From: Enhygromyxa salina
Lineage (GTDB): Bacteria; Myxococcota_A; Polyangia; Nannocystales; Nannocystaceae
NCBI RefSeq assembly: GCF_000737335.2
Contig: NZ_JMCC02000015.1
Span: 87,328-151,327, forward strand
Direction of reading: 5' to 3'
Length of the DNA: 64,000 nucleotides
Shown here: positions 37,980 through 49,217 of the stretch, one piece after another
Layout: each line of letters begins with the position of its first letter
Numbering within the stretch: the stretch's first letter is position 1
The notes under the pieces: generated by a model
Databases searched by the model: none
Seen by the model: the letters and a program-made list of their open reading frames with translations, nothing else
What the model was told of the DNA's origin: nothing
Made by a program: the position numbers and the translations under genes

Positions 37980-40355
37980 CTACAGCGGTAGCTGGGCGTC
38001 GGGGCGGGCGTGGTGTCCCGTGCGACCCGCCACCCGCTTGTCGGCCGCGCGCGTGCGACGGGTCGCGCGCATGTGCTTGGGCAAGAAGTCATGCGCAAAC
38101 CCAACGTTGAAATAGTACGTGCGCGGGCGCCCAACCAAGATCCCAGCGTTGCGATCGTCGGTGCGTGAGAAGTAGCGGGCATCGCCAACGTTCTTGATAC
38201 CCCCGGTAAACTCCAGCCGCCAGCCCTGCGGCAGCGGCGTCTGCATGCTGGCCCAAACGTTGATCGTGGCATAGTTGGGGATCGGCCCATACGCGGCCGT
38301 GTCTTGGTCTTCTTGCTCGCGGTTCTCGTAATCGGTGTATTGCTTGCCGTAGTAGCTGAGGTCGGCGCCAAACTTCAGGCCAAAGTCAAACCCGTAGCTC
38401 GCGCCCGCCCACAGCTCGTGCTCTGGGTACCACGGCATCTTGTTACCGGTGTAGGTCAAGCCCAGCACATAGCTGTCGGTCCAGCCGTAGCCAACATAGT
38501 ACTCGATGTCACCCAGGCGCTCCCACACCTCGCCGGGGTACCACGACAGCTCGCTCTCGATCCCCCAGATGTGGATCTTGCGAATGTTGTCAAAGCTCTC
38601 TTCGCCAACGTCGATGAAATTGGTGAATTCCTTGTACCACCCAGTCACCTCGCCGTAGACGCCGCCGAGCTCGAGCGCCTTGAGGCCCAGCTCGACGCTG
38701 TTGGAGGTCTCGGGCTGCAGCTGGTCTTCCACACCCACGACGATCACCTGCAAATACTGGGGTGGGCCAAACGAGCGGCCGTAGGCAGCAAACAGCGCGA
38801 ACTCGTCGATCGGTGCCCACCACACCGAGGCCGCCGGAAGCGGCGCCCAATAATTGCGCTCTACGACAAACTCCTCGAGGTTGGCGCGGCGCGAGAGCTT
38901 GATGTACTCCAGGCGCACGCCCAGATCGATCGCCAGATCCCCCTCTAGAAAGATCAGCTTCTCGTTGATGTAGCTCGCGTAGGCGGCCGTGCGCGCGTCG
39001 TCGTCGCTGGTCAGCGGCGCCTGGCCGTCGGTGACCAACAGCGAGTCCTGGGGCCTGGCGGTATAGGTCTGCATCGCCGCGATCTCGAACGCCGCGCGGG
39101 CGCCGATCGAGAGCTGATGCGAGAAGTCGTGCTTCTCCGAGTCAAACCGCATCGTCCACCGCGGCTCGACGCCCATCACGTCATAGGTGCGCGGGCGAAT
39201 CACGATCTCTTCGATCAACGAGCGGGCGTCCCCCGCGTTGTTGGCGATCGTGCTGCTGCGATAGCTGCGGTTGTACCAGGTCGAGATCTTCAGGTCCTGC
39301 CGCTCGCCCAGCTGCGCGTTGAACTTGAGCGCGGTCCCAACTCGCATCCCGCGGAATTCGTCGAAGGGTCGGCGGCTCTGAAACGGATCTTCGTTGTAGG
39401 CCGCGCGCGACAGCCCGCCGGGCAGCTCGCTGGCTTCAAAGTAGCCGTGGCTGATCGACTCGAGCCGGACCCTGGGGTTGAACTGCCACGCAAACTTGGC
39501 GATCCCGCCGTGGACCAGCTTGTCGCTGTGCTCACGCCAGCTGCTACCGGCCCGGGGCGCGTACTCGAGGTACATGCCAAACCGGCCGTGCGTGGCCCCG
39601 TAGGCCCCACCCAGCGAAAAATCGGCGTTCGAGTCCCCCTGCGCGAACACGGCGATGCTCGGGTGCTTGGGGATCGGGTTGGAGATCAGGTTGAACACGC
39701 CGCCCGAGGTCTGCGGACCATAGCGAGCCGTCGCGCCACCGCGGACCACGTCGATGTCGGCGATCGAGAACAGCGACAGCGGGAACAAGCTCAGCTGCGG
39801 CTGGCCGTAGGGCGCGGGCGCGATCGGGATCTCATCGAGCAGCACGGTCGCGCGCGCGCTCAGGCGTGGGTTGACCCCGCGCACCGCCACCTGCAGCTTG
39901 GTGTCCTGGCTGCCGAGCCCGGAATTGCCCTCGACCGAGCGCACGCCCGGCTTGCGATCCAGCGCCTCGCCAACGTTGGTCGCGCCGCGCTCGACCATCT
40001 CTTGCTTGTCAACGACCGTGCGACCGCCCGCGTGGTTGAACACGTCGAAGGCGTTGGCTTTGCCGAGCGCGCTGGCGTCAACGATGATCTCGCGGACGTC
40101 CTCTTGCTCCTCCTCGAGGTTCTCGTCGTCCGGGATGTCGTCGTCGATCGGAGCATCCTCGAGCTCGGGCGCGGGGACCTCGGGCGCGGGCTCCGGCGCG
40201 GGCTCCGGCTCCGGCTCCGGCTTTGGCTGCTCGGGCGGCGCGACGATCTCGACGGGCACGAACTCGCCTGGGGCGAGCTCGGTGTCCACGTCGGAGCTCG
40301 CCGGCGGCTCAGCCGGCGGCCCAGCCAACGCCAACCAGACAATCGAGACCAGCAT
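37980..40355 (-). CDS. TonB-dependent outer-membrane receptor
   Basis: A 791-residue receptor for uptake of a metal complex or other ligand. After a short signal and a Pro-Glu-rich leader (about 15-80), the plug domain (90-215) shows NVGEALDRKPGV, LQVAVRGVNPRLSARA and DVVRGGATARYGPQTSGGVFNL, typical of FecA-like receptors. The remainder has alternating aromatic beta strands of a 22-strand barrel. After VGFAHDFL, where the last strand normally ends, a basic tail of about 34 residues follows. It is the second gene of the Fur-box operon, 8 bp after the lipoprotein gene. Ligand not identifiable; metal uptake is inferred from the operator. Confidence 0.93.
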   Translation of the reverse strand: MLVSIVWLALAGPPAEPPASSDVDTELAPGEFVPVEIVAPPEQPKPEPEPEPAPEPAPEVPAPELEDAPIDDDIPDDENLEEEQEDVREIIVDASALGKANAFDVFNHAGGRTVVDKQEMVERGATNVGEALDRKPGVRSVEGNSGLGSQDTKLQVAVRGVNPRLSARATVLLDEIPIAPAPYGQPQLSLFPLSLFSIADIDVVRGGATARYGPQTSGGVFNLISNPIPKHPSIAVFAQGDSNADFSLGGAYGATHGRFGMYLEYAPRAGSSWREHSDKLVHGGIAKFAWQFNPRVRLESISHGYFEASELPGGLSRAAYNEDPFQSRRPFDEFRGMRVGTALKFNAQLGERQDLKISTWYNRSYRSSTIANNAGDARSLIEEIVIRPRTYDVMGVEPRWTMRFDSEKHDFSHQLSIGARAAFEIAAMQTYTARPQDSLLVTDGQAPLTSDDDARTAAYASYINEKLIFLEGDLAIDLGVRLEYIKLSRRANLEEFVVERNYWAPLPAASVWWAPIDEFALFAAYGRSFGPPQYLQVIVVGVEDQLQPETSNSVELGLKALELGGVYGEVTGWYKEFTNFIDVGEESFDNIRKIHIWGIESELSWYPGEVWERLGDIEYYVGYGWTDSYVLGLTYTGNKMPWYPEHELWAGASYGFDFGLKFGADLSYYGKQYTDYENREQEDQDTAAYGPIPNYATINVWASMQTPLPQGWRLEFTGGIKNVGDARYFSRTDDRNAGILVGRPRTYYFNVGFAHDFLPKHMRATRRTRAADKRVAGRTGHHARPDAQLPL

Positions 40356-40363
40356 CGCGCGAG

Positions 40364-41545
40364 CTATCGGGTCGCCGGGACCACGATCTCGGTCGCGCCG
40401 CGAAGCCGCAGACCATCATCGGGGAACAGGCCCTCGAGATCATCGATCTGCGTGACCACCCGCGTGACCTCGTCGATCGCGTAGACCTTGCCGAACACCG
40501 ACAGCCCGTAGAGTTGGCCGCCGACCCGCGCGAGGCCCTCGATCTCGTCGCCGCGCACGACGTCGTCAATGAACACGTTGTCGGGCTCGGCCGTCGCGAC
40601 CTCACCGGGCGCAGGCGCAACGCACGAGCTCAGCTCGTTGTGGCCAAGCGCCATCACGGTCTCGTCTTCGCTGCGCAACCACGCCGAGGCGCCGACACCC
40701 TCGAGGTCTTCGATCACATCACCGGCGACCCCAAGCTTCTGGCCAAAGCTGCACCACTGCTCACAGACCACGTCGCAGGCGTAGTAGTGCGGATCTTGAC
40801 TGATGTCGCTTGGATGTACGCAGTGGCCCTGCTCGAGCACGCTCAGGTTGACCCGCAACAGCGAGCCATCGGTGACCAAGCCCTTGCTGCCGGCGCCGCG
40901 GACCCCAAGCAGCAGCTCGTCGCCCGCGAAGCCCAGCCCGCTGACGGCCTCGAACCAATAGCAGGGATCGGTGCTAGGGCTCTCGGCCGGACCCGGCGGG
41001 ATCACCCAGCGCTCGACGCCGATCAAGTTGTCGGTCCGACCCCAGTCTGGGACCTCGAGCCCCGAGATCGACCACTCGTCGTTGAGCGAGTCGAAGCTCG
41101 CCGCCCACAGACCCTGCTGGGGGTGCCACGCGAGATCGCGGACGACAAACTTGCGCAAGCTCTTGTCTGCCACCGACACCTCGCCAAGCTGCGCGTCGAG
41201 GCGCAGGTGGCCAAGCTTGGTCAGGCGGCACGCGTTGCCACCGTCCTCGCACTCGCGGACCGGATCGTAGAGGTACATCGCGTTGCCGATGTACGTGCCC
41301 TCTTCGTCAAGCGGCAGGTGAGTCTGAAACGCGTCGTCCGAGAGCCGGGCGTTGACGAACAAGATCAGCTCGCCGGACAGCGCGTGGGTTGGATCGCAGG
41401 GGTCGCCCTCCGGGTCACACCCGTCGTCGCCGCTCTCGCTGTCTTCGTCCTGACCTGAACCGGGCAGCTCGAGGGCGACGCAAGCGGGCGCGGCCAGCAT
41501 GGCCACGGTGATCGCAAGGGCCTCGCAAATGAAAGTCGCTTTCAT
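40364..41545 (-). CDS. Lipoprotein with beta-propeller-like repeats, first gene of the Fur-box operon
   Basis: About 393 residues. Hydrophobic leader MLAAPAC, then an acidic linker and Cys pairs (DPEGDPCDP), followed by repeats of hydrophobic strands with G-W and W-A-S motifs (LAWHPQQGLWAASFDSLNDEW), which suggests a beta propeller. The family is not recognised. The ATG at 41545 lies within the downstream palindromic operator, so occupancy of that site could also block translation initiation or early elongation. Expected role: surface-exposed partner of the TonB-dependent receptor. Confidence 0.65.
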   Translation of the reverse strand: MKATFICEALAITVAMLAAPACVALELPGSGQDEDSESGDDGCDPEGDPCDPTHALSGELILFVNARLSDDAFQTHLPLDEEGTYIGNAMYLYDPVRECEDGGNACRLTKLGHLRLDAQLGEVSVADKSLRKFVVRDLAWHPQQGLWAASFDSLNDEWSISGLEVPDWGRTDNLIGVERWVIPPGPAESPSTDPCYWFEAVSGLGFAGDELLLGVRGAGSKGLVTDGSLLRVNLSVLEQGHCVHPSDISQDPHYYACDVVCEQWCSFGQKLGVAGDVIEDLEGVGASAWLRSEDETVMALGHNELSSCVAPAPGEVATAEPDNVFIDDVVRGDEIEGLARVGGQLYGLSVFGKVYAIDEVTRVVTQIDDLEGLFPDDGLRLRGATEIVVPATR

Positions 41546-41549
41546 TTGC
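41525..41549. promoter_or_regulatory. Fur-type palindrome 1 at the start of the lipoprotein/TonB-receptor operon
   Basis: A perfect 25-bp palindrome: GCAAATGAAAG (41525-41535), TCG, CTTTCATTTGC (41539-41549). It includes the lipoprotein ATG. Size and symmetry fit Fur-family boxes (7-1-7 core TGAAAGT-C-GCTTTCA). Regulator and metal are inferred. Confidence 0.7.
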
Positions 41550-41642
41550 TCGAAGCTTGGTCGCCAACCGGGGTGGTCGTCAAGGCCAAAAAAGACGGGC
41601 TTTCTCGTGATGAGCGGACTCTCACCTGCCTCATTCTTGCAA

Positions 41643-41657
41643 TTGAAAACCGTTTTC
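41643..41657. promoter_or_regulatory. Fur-type palindrome 2 in the divergent promoter region
   Basis: TGAAAAC-C-GTTTTCA, a perfect 7-1-7 palindrome of the same core as palindrome 1 (TGAAA / TTTCA). It lies 98 bp upstream of the minus-strand lipoprotein ATG and 52 bp upstream of the plus-strand ATG at 41710, so it may control both directions. Confidence 0.7.
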
Positions 41658-41709
41658 ATTAGTGTCCGTCAACGCCCCCGAGGGCGCCTCTGCCACCAAT
41701 TTTCAGCTC

Positions 41710-43056
<1,347 letters not shown>

Positions 43057-43092
43057 CGCCCGACCGGCCCGCGTTCGTGCGATGCTACGGAC

Positions 43093-44146
<1,054 letters not shown>

Positions 44147-44148
<2 letters not shown>

Positions 44149-44308
44149 GAGCCCGTGGTGGAACCCATCGTGTCGCCTCGCGCCGGAATTTTCGGCGAGG
44201 GCGAGGAGCCGAAACGCAGCTGTACCGGGCGTACTGCAAGTTTCGGCGACACTGCCCTCGGCGAAAAGGCCAAGCGAGGCGGCGCGAGGGGTTCCACCAC
44301 GGGCTCCT
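44147..44308. mobile_element. 162-bp palindromic element, copy 2
   Basis: Same length and ends as copy 1 (AGGAGCCCGTGGTG to CACCACGGGCTCCT). The arms differ from copy 1 in paired positions (GGAACCC opposite GGGTTCC, where copy 1 has CAATGCA opposite TGCGTTG), so the stem stays paired. It splits a CTAG shared by the stops of the two convergent genes, and both stops remain TAG. Confidence 0.9.
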
Positions 44309-45824
44309 AGCACGCGCCGCCAAGGTTGTCGTCGAGCCACGCGGCGCGCTCGCTGATCCACATGAGCAGGTAGTCGACCTCCTCTTCGTAGGTGTCCCAG
44401 ACGTAGGGGTTCCACGGCACATACTCGCCGAGGATCGGCCAGCGCTCGAAGTTGCGGACCTGCGCGTCGCCGATCTCGGCCACCTTCGCGTCGACGAAGG
44501 CCGCGATCGCCTGATCCGAGAGCAGGTCTTCGCGCAGGCTCTCCCACCGGCAGCGCAGCGCGCTCTCGAAGCTTGGATCCTCGAGCAATCGCTGCCACCA
44601 AAACGGGATCTCGACCTCGAAGACGTCGCCACACACGTCGTCAAAGTTGTACTGGTACCCGGTCGTCGAGAACGCCAGGCAATAGTCGGCGTTGCCGTAG
44701 GACAGGTTGAAGTCCCACATTGGACCGGCGACGAACTTGCCGTCCACGCTGTCGCGGTCCTTGTAGAAGAACGAGCTCGAGCGGTAGCCGTCAATCGTGC
44801 GGCCCAGCTCCTGCAGAATCATGAAGTCAATGAACGAGCCAACGTCGATCTTGGCGGGGTAGCCAAATTGCGGATCCGCAAAGCTGGGCCCAGCCAACGT
44901 GTCTTCAAACGAGGTCACCGCGGCTTGAATGTACTGAGCCTGCGCGGGCACGATCTTGCCGTCCTTGGGGTAGTGGACCTGCAGCGTGACTTCGTTGGAG
45001 TACGGCGAAGTCCAGCTCGCGCCGACCATGCCGGTCAGCTTGTCGACCTTGAGGATGTAGCCGCCCGTGACCGCGTCATCGGCGACGTCGTCGGCGTCGA
45101 GATCGCTGATCACGACCCGACCCCGGCCCCGCTTGATCCGCTCCATCCACACGTACACCCCCCAATACTCGCCGTTGAGCACAACCTCGACGTGGCGGGT
45201 GCGCGACGAGTAGTGGCCCATCTTGGTGTGCAGATCAAAGGTGAGCGCGTTGCGGATCATGGTCTTGTCTGGGTAGGGCGCGTAGAGCACCCAGTCGCTC
45301 TCGGGCGGCATCCCCAAGATCGACACGTCCATGTCCTGGCCCAGCGCGTCGCGGGTCTCGACGCCAAAGCTCTTCTTTGGGTACATCTGCGAGGTCGAGC
45401 CGCGGGTCTCGATCCCGATCGGGCCGACGAACGCGGGCGCGTCGTCCTCGCAATTGAGCTGCCCCTCGCCGTTGTCGAGCACCTGCAGCTCGCCGGAGAT
45501 CTTGAACGCGTCGGGGATTTCCTGGCCGTTGGTGTCGATGATGATCAGCGGCAGGTTGGACTCGAAGCCCTGACATTCCCCGCCGCTGGTCGTGTCTTCG
45601 GTGTCTTCGGTGTCTTCGGTGTCTTCCGTGTCTTCGGTGTCGCCGGACTCGCTGCCCTGCTCGTCCACACCCGACTCGCCGGACGAATCATCGGACCCGT
45701 CCGCCAACGTCGTCGCTTCATTGGTCTCGCTCGCGGTGGTCTCGTTGACGACCCCCGTTGCGTCGCCGCAGGCGACAAGCCCACACGAGAGAACCACAGC
45801 GCAGATCCGCGGCGAGCTTGGCAT
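44307..45824 (-). CDS. CotH-kinase-family lipoprotein
   Basis: A 505-residue surface protein. Lipobox LVAC (Cys19), an acidic linker with five DTE repeats, and a CotH domain (residues 95-500): IGIETRGSTSQMYPKKSFGVE, MIRNALTFDLHTKMG, NGEYWGVYVWMERIKRGRG and a C-terminal DFNLSYGNADYC. CotH kinases phosphorylate Ser residues of spore-coat or surface proteins in bacteria and fungi. The conserved DFN is present. Substrate unknown. Its stop TAG overlaps the end of the palindromic element. Confidence 0.88.
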   Translation of the reverse strand: MPSSPRICAVVLSCGLVACGDATGVVNETTASETNEATTLADGSDDSSGESGVDEQGSESGDTEDTEDTEDTEDTEDTTSGGECQGFESNLPLIIIDTNGQEIPDAFKISGELQVLDNGEGQLNCEDDAPAFVGPIGIETRGSTSQMYPKKSFGVETRDALGQDMDVSILGMPPESDWVLYAPYPDKTMIRNALTFDLHTKMGHYSSRTRHVEVVLNGEYWGVYVWMERIKRGRGRVVISDLDADDVADDAVTGGYILKVDKLTGMVGASWTSPYSNEVTLQVHYPKDGKIVPAQAQYIQAAVTSFEDTLAGPSFADPQFGYPAKIDVGSFIDFMILQELGRTIDGYRSSSFFYKDRDSVDGKFVAGPMWDFNLSYGNADYCLAFSTTGYQYNFDDVCGDVFEVEIPFWWQRLLEDPSFESALRCRWESLREDLLSDQAIAAFVDAKVAEIGDAQVRNFERWPILGEYVPWNPYVWDTYEEEVDYLLMWISERAAWLDDNLGGAC

Positions 45825-45843
45825 CGCACCAAGCTAACACGCG

Positions 45844-46554
45844 TCAGTTCTGCCGCTGCCCCAAGTTCGCGCTGACCAGCGCCCCATTGAGCGCGGGCGT
45901 GCGCGTGGCGAACTCGACGATCTCCGCGATCTCCTCGGGTTCGATCAGCCGCCCATACGACACCATGTCCAGCACCTCGCGCTCGAACATGGGATCGTGA
46001 TCCAACACGGGCCGCAGCATCCCGGTGTCGACGAAGCCCGGCGCCACGCACAAGGTGTTGATCCCCCGACCCCACAGATCCTGAACCGTCGCGCGCATCA
46101 GCCCAAGCATCGCGTGCTTGCCGGTCACGTAGCTCAGCCGGCCTGGCACGCCCTTCTCTGACAGCGTCGAGCCCACGAAGATGATCGACGACCCGTGCGC
46201 CATGACCGGAATGATCGCCGCGTTGAGCAGCGAAGGCGTCACCACGTTGAGCCGCAAGGTCCGCTCGAGCACGGAGCCCTCGACGTCGAGCGCGTCGTCG
46301 TGCGGCAGCGCGGCGGCGTTGTGGATCACATGGATCACGCCGGCCTTGTTGGGCAGGAGGGGGAGCAACTTTGGAAGCAGCTCTGGCACGACGTCCGTCC
46401 CGGCGAGGTCGATCAGCAGGCTCTCGACGACGTCGATCGGGCAGCGACGCCGGGCCAAGCTGATGACACGAAGACCGCGAGAGGCGAAGCGCTCGGCGAT
46501 CGCCAAGCCAATGCCCGCGCTTGCGCCGGTCACGATCACGGTGGTGTCGCTCAT
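45844..46554 (-). CDS. Short-chain dehydrogenase/reductase (SDR)
   Basis: A 236-residue classical SDR. NAD(P)-binding GASAGIG (10-16), NAA motif HNAAAL, active site Ser (FVGSTLSEKG) and the Y-x-x-x-K pair in LSYVTGKHAMLGL. The segment after the catalytic Lys (APGFVDTGM) and RLIEPEEIAEIVEF are typical of benzil reductase/sepiapterin-like SDRs. Substrate unknown. ATG at 46554. Confidence 0.92.
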   Translation of the reverse strand: MSDTTVIVTGASAGIGLAIAERFASRGLRVISLARRRCPIDVVESLLIDLAGTDVVPELLPKLLPLLPNKAGVIHVIHNAAALPHDDALDVEGSVLERTLRLNVVTPSLLNAAIIPVMAHGSSIIFVGSTLSEKGVPGRLSYVTGKHAMLGLMRATVQDLWGRGINTLCVAPGFVDTGMLRPVLDHDPMFEREVLDMVSYGRLIEPEEIAEIVEFATRTPALNGALVSANLGQRQN

Positions 46555-46909
46555 GCAGCGCAGAATAGCCGGATGAGCGTCCGCCGCCCGCCGAAGGCCG
46601 CCCCCAGATCACCGCCGGGCCAGGGGCGCGCGGATGACCGCGATCAGCTCAGGTGAGCCGTGCAGGCGTTTGTGTGCGCTTGCACGCTGGGGCGACGATG
46701 ACCTTTGCCATCGACGCGAGACAGCCCACACGATCACGCACAGTTGATTTCAGCGTGAACACCGAAGACCGCTGCCCAGCCAGAAGTGCGGGCTGCACGC
46801 TGGTTTCGCGCCTCGTTTGCGGTGGTCTCGGCCCAAGGAGCGCAGCGGATTTACCGCTTCGCCCGACCTTTGCTAAGGTTCGCCCGCCGCCCCGACGGCC
46901 CCCGCCGAC
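46555..46909. other. 355-bp divergent intergenic region, no gene seen
   Basis: Lies between the SDR gene and the plus-strand lipoprotein gene at 46910. No convincing coding frame, RNA gene or terminator is visible. It presumably holds promoters for both genes; no box was identified with confidence. Confidence 0.5.
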
Positions 46910-47632
46910 ATGCAGACGCCCAAATTCACGTCGATCCTGCTCATCGCTCTCATGGCCACCGCCGGCCTCAGCCTGACCGCCTGCGACAAAAGCGGCGGCA
47001 GCAGCAAGAAGAAGTCCGAGCGCGCCCGTTGGCTCAACAAGCCAACCACCGGGACCACCGAGAAGGACGGAAAGATCATCAAGATCCCCGGGATCGACAT
47101 CACCTTCTACACACCGGATGTCTTGTACGTCTACAAGGACTGCGTCGAGGCCTCGCACTCGCCCGAGGGACCCGACGCCAAGTGGATCCCGGTGATTCGC
47201 TGCACCAGCCCGTTCGAAGAGAGCAGCTCGGACAGCGACTGGGACTCCGACGAGGACGAGGACGAGGGCGGCAGCCGGGTCCTGACGATCTTCGTCACCG
47301 ACAAGTCCGACATGATCATCAACGAGCGCTCGACCGCCAGCTACAAGCTGCAGTACGAGCAAGCCGGGTTCCAGGTCGACAGCCTCAACTACTTCGACGA
47401 GTACCTGTCCAAGCCCGGCCGCCGCGGCATCGAGGTCGTCGCGCACACGGTCGACAGCGACACCGGCTACCCCGACCAGGAGATCCGCCGCTTCATGTTC
47501 CCGAAGGACGACGTGGTGTTCATCGCCCACGTCGACTACCCGTACGGGCAGGATCGCAGCGGGATCAACAGCGACTGGGAGCGGATCCTGTGGAACCTGC
47601 AGTTCAACGAGGACGGGCCGCTGTTCGAGTAG
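46910..47632 (+). CDS. Lipoprotein of unknown function
   Basis: A 240-residue protein. Signal peptide with lipobox LSLTAC (Cys25), a Lys-rich leader, then a single domain with an acidic loop (SDSDWDSDEDEDEG, about 105-118). No catalytic motif is visible, and the family is not recognised. The start is the ATG at 46910, which begins the signal peptide directly. A hairpin follows 7 bp after the stop. Confidence 0.75.
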   Translation: MQTPKFTSILLIALMATAGLSLTACDKSGGSSKKKSERARWLNKPTTGTTEKDGKIIKIPGIDITFYTPDVLYVYKDCVEASHSPEGPDAKWIPVIRCTSPFEESSSDSDWDSDEDEDEGGSRVLTIFVTDKSDMIINERSTASYKLQYEQAGFQVDSLNYFDEYLSKPGRRGIEVVAHTVDSDTGYPDQEIRRFMFPKDDVVFIAHVDYPYGQDRSGINSDWERILWNLQFNEDGPLFE

Positions 47633-47961
47633 GGTCGACGTCCATGTCCCCTACATGGACCTTGGTCTTCGGGTGGCTTCGCCGGGCTCGGCTGCTCGGC
47701 GGTGCCCGGGATCGCTATGGCTCGTTCGGCCTTCGCTGGGTTCGGGGCGCTGGCGATCCGACTTGCGAGTGCAGGTCACTTCGAGCAGTAGACCGACCCG
47801 GTATCAGGATCACTACACTGCGCGACTCGACACTTGGGACCACATGGAGGCCAACTTTACTCGCCCAGATCATCCGCGACGCAGGCTCGATGCGTCGAGC
47901 GTCCAAGGTGATCAACCTGTCACGCTCGACACCCGGTGGATCAGAGAGCGCAGCACGCGGC
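47633..47961. other. Intergenic region with hairpin and repeat-arm-like sequence
   Basis: Opens with the stem GTCCATGT / ACATGGAC (47640-47647, 47653-47660), the likely terminator of the lipoprotein gene, though no U-run follows. The next 50 bp resemble the left arm of the palindromic repeat at 52585 (ACCTTGGTCTTCGG compared with ACCTTAGACTTCGC). No gene is supported; the region leads into the lower-GC island. Confidence 0.6.
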
Positions 47962-48252
47962 CTACTTAGCCGCGACGTTCTTTTTTGTCTTTGAAGGGCG
48001 CCCGGTCACCTCGGTCACCCACGCATCAGCATCAAGGCCATCGATATGCTCGGCAAGCCGCCGGCTCAGTGACTTGATCGATGAGTTGTTCAGTTGGTCG
48101 TGCTGGTTGTGGTGCCCGAGCACAGTGACGAACTTGCCTTCGGCTGTCCGAACCTCGGCGTGTGACCCCTTGCCTCGCCGCCTGCCGCGCTCTTTGATCT
48201 CAAGTCCGAGATCCAGAAGCGCGGCAGTAATCTCCCGGTACGAGGCCGGCAC
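47962..48252 (-). CDS. hicA: HicA-type mRNA interferase toxin (long form)
   Basis: A 96-residue protein with the HicA core: an N-terminal helix, the basic loop RGRRRGKGSHAEVR containing the catalytic His31, and the strand EGKFVTVLGHHNQHDQL, then a helix SSIKSLSRRL. Typical HicA toxins are about 60 residues; this one has a C-terminal extension of about 30 residues that ends Lys-rich. It starts with GTG, 3 bp after the hicB stop. Order is hicB then hicA. RNA cleavage by the conserved His is known for the family and inferred here. Confidence 0.8.
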   Translation of the reverse strand: MPASYREITAALLDLGLEIKERGRRRGKGSHAEVRTAEGKFVTVLGHHNQHDQLNNSSIKSLSRRLAEHIDGLDADAWVTEVTGRPSKTKKNVAAK

Positions 48253-48255
48253 AGA

Positions 48256-48687
48256 TCACGCAGCCTTCTTCCACACAAGCGTCCGAGACATGTCGGGCTC
48301 GGAGCAGGGGGGTCCATCAACAATGTGGAAGTCGATGTCGACAACCACGCCGCATTCAAGCGCCAGGATCAAGTCTTGGCGCGACGCGTCTTTGTCAACG
48401 AGTTTGCTGAACTGCTCGGAGGTCAGTTTCTCTCCGGCGTCCAAGATGGAGTTTCGAAAACTCCAGCACTCCGCAGGTGCCGGCGTGGCATATGGATCGC
48501 GCGCATCGCGAAGCGACTCCCGTACGTGGATCTCTGCACTCTCCATGCAGAGTTCTAGGGCCTCGCCCAAGGACTGCCCCTGCCCGACAAGATCGAACTC
48601 CAGGCAGTGGGCCTCCCAGTCTCCAGGGACATCCTCGCATGGGCACGCAATAAACCACAGGGTGTGGATGGCGCGTCGGACGTTCAT
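48256..48687 (-). CDS. hicB: HicB-type antitoxin
   Basis: A 143-residue protein with an N-terminal HicB-like domain (TLWFIACPCEDVPGDWEAHC, then SLGEALELCMESAEIHV), the partial RNase H-like fold that sequesters HicA. The C-terminus (about 70-143) lacks a recognisable ribbon-helix-helix or HTH DNA-binding motif and instead contains a mixed alpha/beta stretch, so autoregulation may work differently. ATG at 48687 is preceded by GGAG at 6 bp. GC is visibly lower than in neighbouring genes, which suggests transfer. Confidence 0.78.
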   Translation of the reverse strand: MNVRRAIHTLWFIACPCEDVPGDWEAHCLEFDLVGQGQSLGEALELCMESAEIHVRESLRDARDPYATPAPAECWSFRNSILDAGEKLTSEQFSKLVDKDASRQDLILALECGVVVDIDFHIVDGPPCSEPDMSRTLVWKKAA

Positions 48688-48807
48688 AAGATCTCCATTC
48701 GTGCCCAATAATCTTGACACCGATGTGGCGTGCAGGTCAACAACCAGGCGGGCAGGTTCCGTGCAAACACTGCTCTGTCATCCTGAACGACTGGCTCGTA
48801 TGCCCAT

Positions 48808-49217
48808 CTACCCACACTTGGGAGCCGTTTTTGCACAGAGCGGACATCTGTCACATGCGGCACCTTCACATCCGCCCAGCCAGCAGTTTGACCATGGGCA
48901 CTCCGCGCCGCCAGCCCCGTGACCCCACATCGCGCCAGAGTTGCGCGTCACCACCCGAGCCCCGCAGTGGTTGCACGCGACCCGCAGATGATCGTCACGC
49001 CCGCATGGCTCTACTTCTCGCGCTTGACGTTGGTCTGCTTGCCGGGCGAGGCGACCAGCGCGCTCCAGTATCTCGACCTGCAACTCGCGCTCACCGCCGG
49101 GCGTGGATCCCGGTCGTTCGAGCCCAGCGGGTGGCGCGGCAGCCCAGAGTGCTCACACCGCTCGCACCGCTCGATTGTCACCGATAGCCGCTCCTTATTG
49201 ACTCCCAGCTCGTACAT
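48808..49217 (-). pseudogene. Zinc-ribbon-like small gene with probable frameshift
   Basis: Two overlapping frames read as one protein if a single-base shift lies near 49085-49110: the first begins at the ATG at 49217 (ERCERCEHSG, then DRDPRP) and the second continues GERELQVEILERAGRLARQ, CNHCGARVV and several further Cys pairs to a stop at 48808. The Cys-x-x-Cys pairs suggest a treble-clef or zinc-ribbon fold. Sequencing error cannot be excluded. It belongs to the lower-GC island with hicBA. Confidence 0.45.
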
